Shown here in pieces: positions 48,222 through 48,702 of a DNA stretch of 48,702 nt. A program made the position numbers and the translations under genes. Within the stretch, counting starts at the first letter, position 1. Each line of letters opens with the position of its first letter. This DNA comes from a virus, in the IMG/VR virus record IMGVR_UViG_3300005613_000099, positions 1 to 48,702 of that record; one strand, given 5' to 3'. Under the pieces are notes generated by a model that saw nothing but the letters and a program-made list of their open reading frames with translations, had not been told where the DNA came from and ran no database searches.

Positions 48222-48702
48222 AGAAGTTTCACAAGAGGGACGAAATAACTGGGGTACTCGGAGAAATCTGAGTGCCCCATTTCTTTGCCTGTAATATGTT
48301 CTTCATCGAAGTCGATAACACGGCTATCTGGCCCTTCGTACCCAACAGCCCCCATATTGCCCCAGCTGCTGAAAGGTATCCACCTAGCCACTGTTGTAGC
48401 TTTGTCATTAGCACTATAGAATACACTGATATTTTCTAGGTGTTCAGAGAACTCTGAGTCGCTGTCCAGAGCAGGGTTGAACAGGATTATATCTTTGAAA
48501 GCTCCCAAATCAGCCGCCTGCCTAATAATATCACACCCATTAGAGTGCCCTATGGCAATGGCCTCCGACTCTGAGATAGATGCCAGCATCTTAGCCAAAC
48601 GACTGTTACAGAGCCTCACACGCAGCCTATGGACGTATCCATAGTCTACAATGACTACCTTGTGCCCTGCCTGTTCTAATGGTTCCTTCAGGAAGCTCAG
48701 AG
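48209..48702 (-). CDS. Alpha/beta hydrolase, C-terminal part (gene crosses the ends)
   Basis: Continues the hydrolase begun at 178; bases 48580-48702 repeat 1-123. It carries the nucleophile elbow GHSNG, strand DIILFNPALDSDSE (a likely acid) and a late His in GKEMGHSDFSEYP, giving a full Ser-Asp-His triad. Its end overlaps the lipoprotein gene start by 13 bases. Confidence 0.85.
   Translation of the reverse strand, partial: LSFLKEPLEQAGHKVVIVDYGYVHRLRVRLCNSRLAKMLASISESEAIAIGHSNGCDIIRQAADLGAFKDIILFNPALDSDSEFSEHLENISVFYSANDKATTVARWIPFSSWGNMGAVGYEGPDSRVIDFDEEHITGKEMGHSDFSEYPSYFVPLVKLLCED
48580..48702. repeat. Terminal direct repeat, right copy
   Basis: Exact copy of bases 1-123. The overlap marks the point where a circular assembly was opened within the hydrolase gene; it is not placed near the terminase genes. 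Confidence 0.95.

Overview
The window is a complete or nearly complete genome of a tailed, podovirus-type bacteriophage, assembled as a circle. Bases 1-123 recur exactly as 48580-48702, leaving 48579 unique bases, and an alpha/beta-hydrolase gene reads through the join. The neck and connector proteins are of P22 type. The replication set is T7-like: primase-helicase, family A DNA polymerase, 5'-3' exonuclease and endonuclease I. There is also a class II (B12-dependent) ribonucleotide reductase. This mix recalls marine podoviruses, but the host cannot be named from sequence alone. I see no integrase and no phage RNA polymerase, so a strictly lytic phage relying on host sigma70-type RNA polymerase is likely.

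Layout: the left half (22991 down to 1, continuing over the join to 47980) is read on the minus strand. In transcription order it holds small basic proteins and a cluster of homing-endonuclease genes, then small and large terminase, portal, a GroES-like co-chaperonin, scaffold, minor head proteins and major capsid protein. A LAGLIDADG endonuclease gene, fibre genes, a holin-like gene, neck proteins, internal/ejection proteins, endolysin, hydrolase and a frameshifted lipoprotein gene follow. The right half (24085-47983) is read on the plus strand: many small early genes (one block clearly richer in GC), three tandem paralogs, helicase, an oxygenase-like protein, a polymerase split into exonuclease and polymerase genes by an HNH-AP2 gene, more small genes and an SSB-like protein. 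After these come a structured non-coding RNA locus, exonuclease, endonuclease I, RtcB RNA ligase, tRNA-Pro, a Dam-like methylase, a second exonuclease and ribonucleotide reductase.

The arms diverge from an AT-rich control region (about 22992-24084). It holds a large imperfect inverted repeat, a short gene for a sigma-region-4-like protein, and strong promoters. Three promoters (minus strand at 23544-23572, plus strand at 29352-29380 and 35131-35159) share the same -10 context.

The most unusual part is 38440-40000. It contains a domain closed by an 11-bp perfect long-range stem, a tRNA-Leu-like molecule whose anticodon arm is replaced by a long insert, and two copies of a structured RNA module with compensatory changes in their stems. 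Size, phage location and an embedded tRNA resemble the giant GOLLD-type RNAs, but this identity is an inference. RtcB ligase and tRNA-Pro lie 1.5-3 kb downstream.
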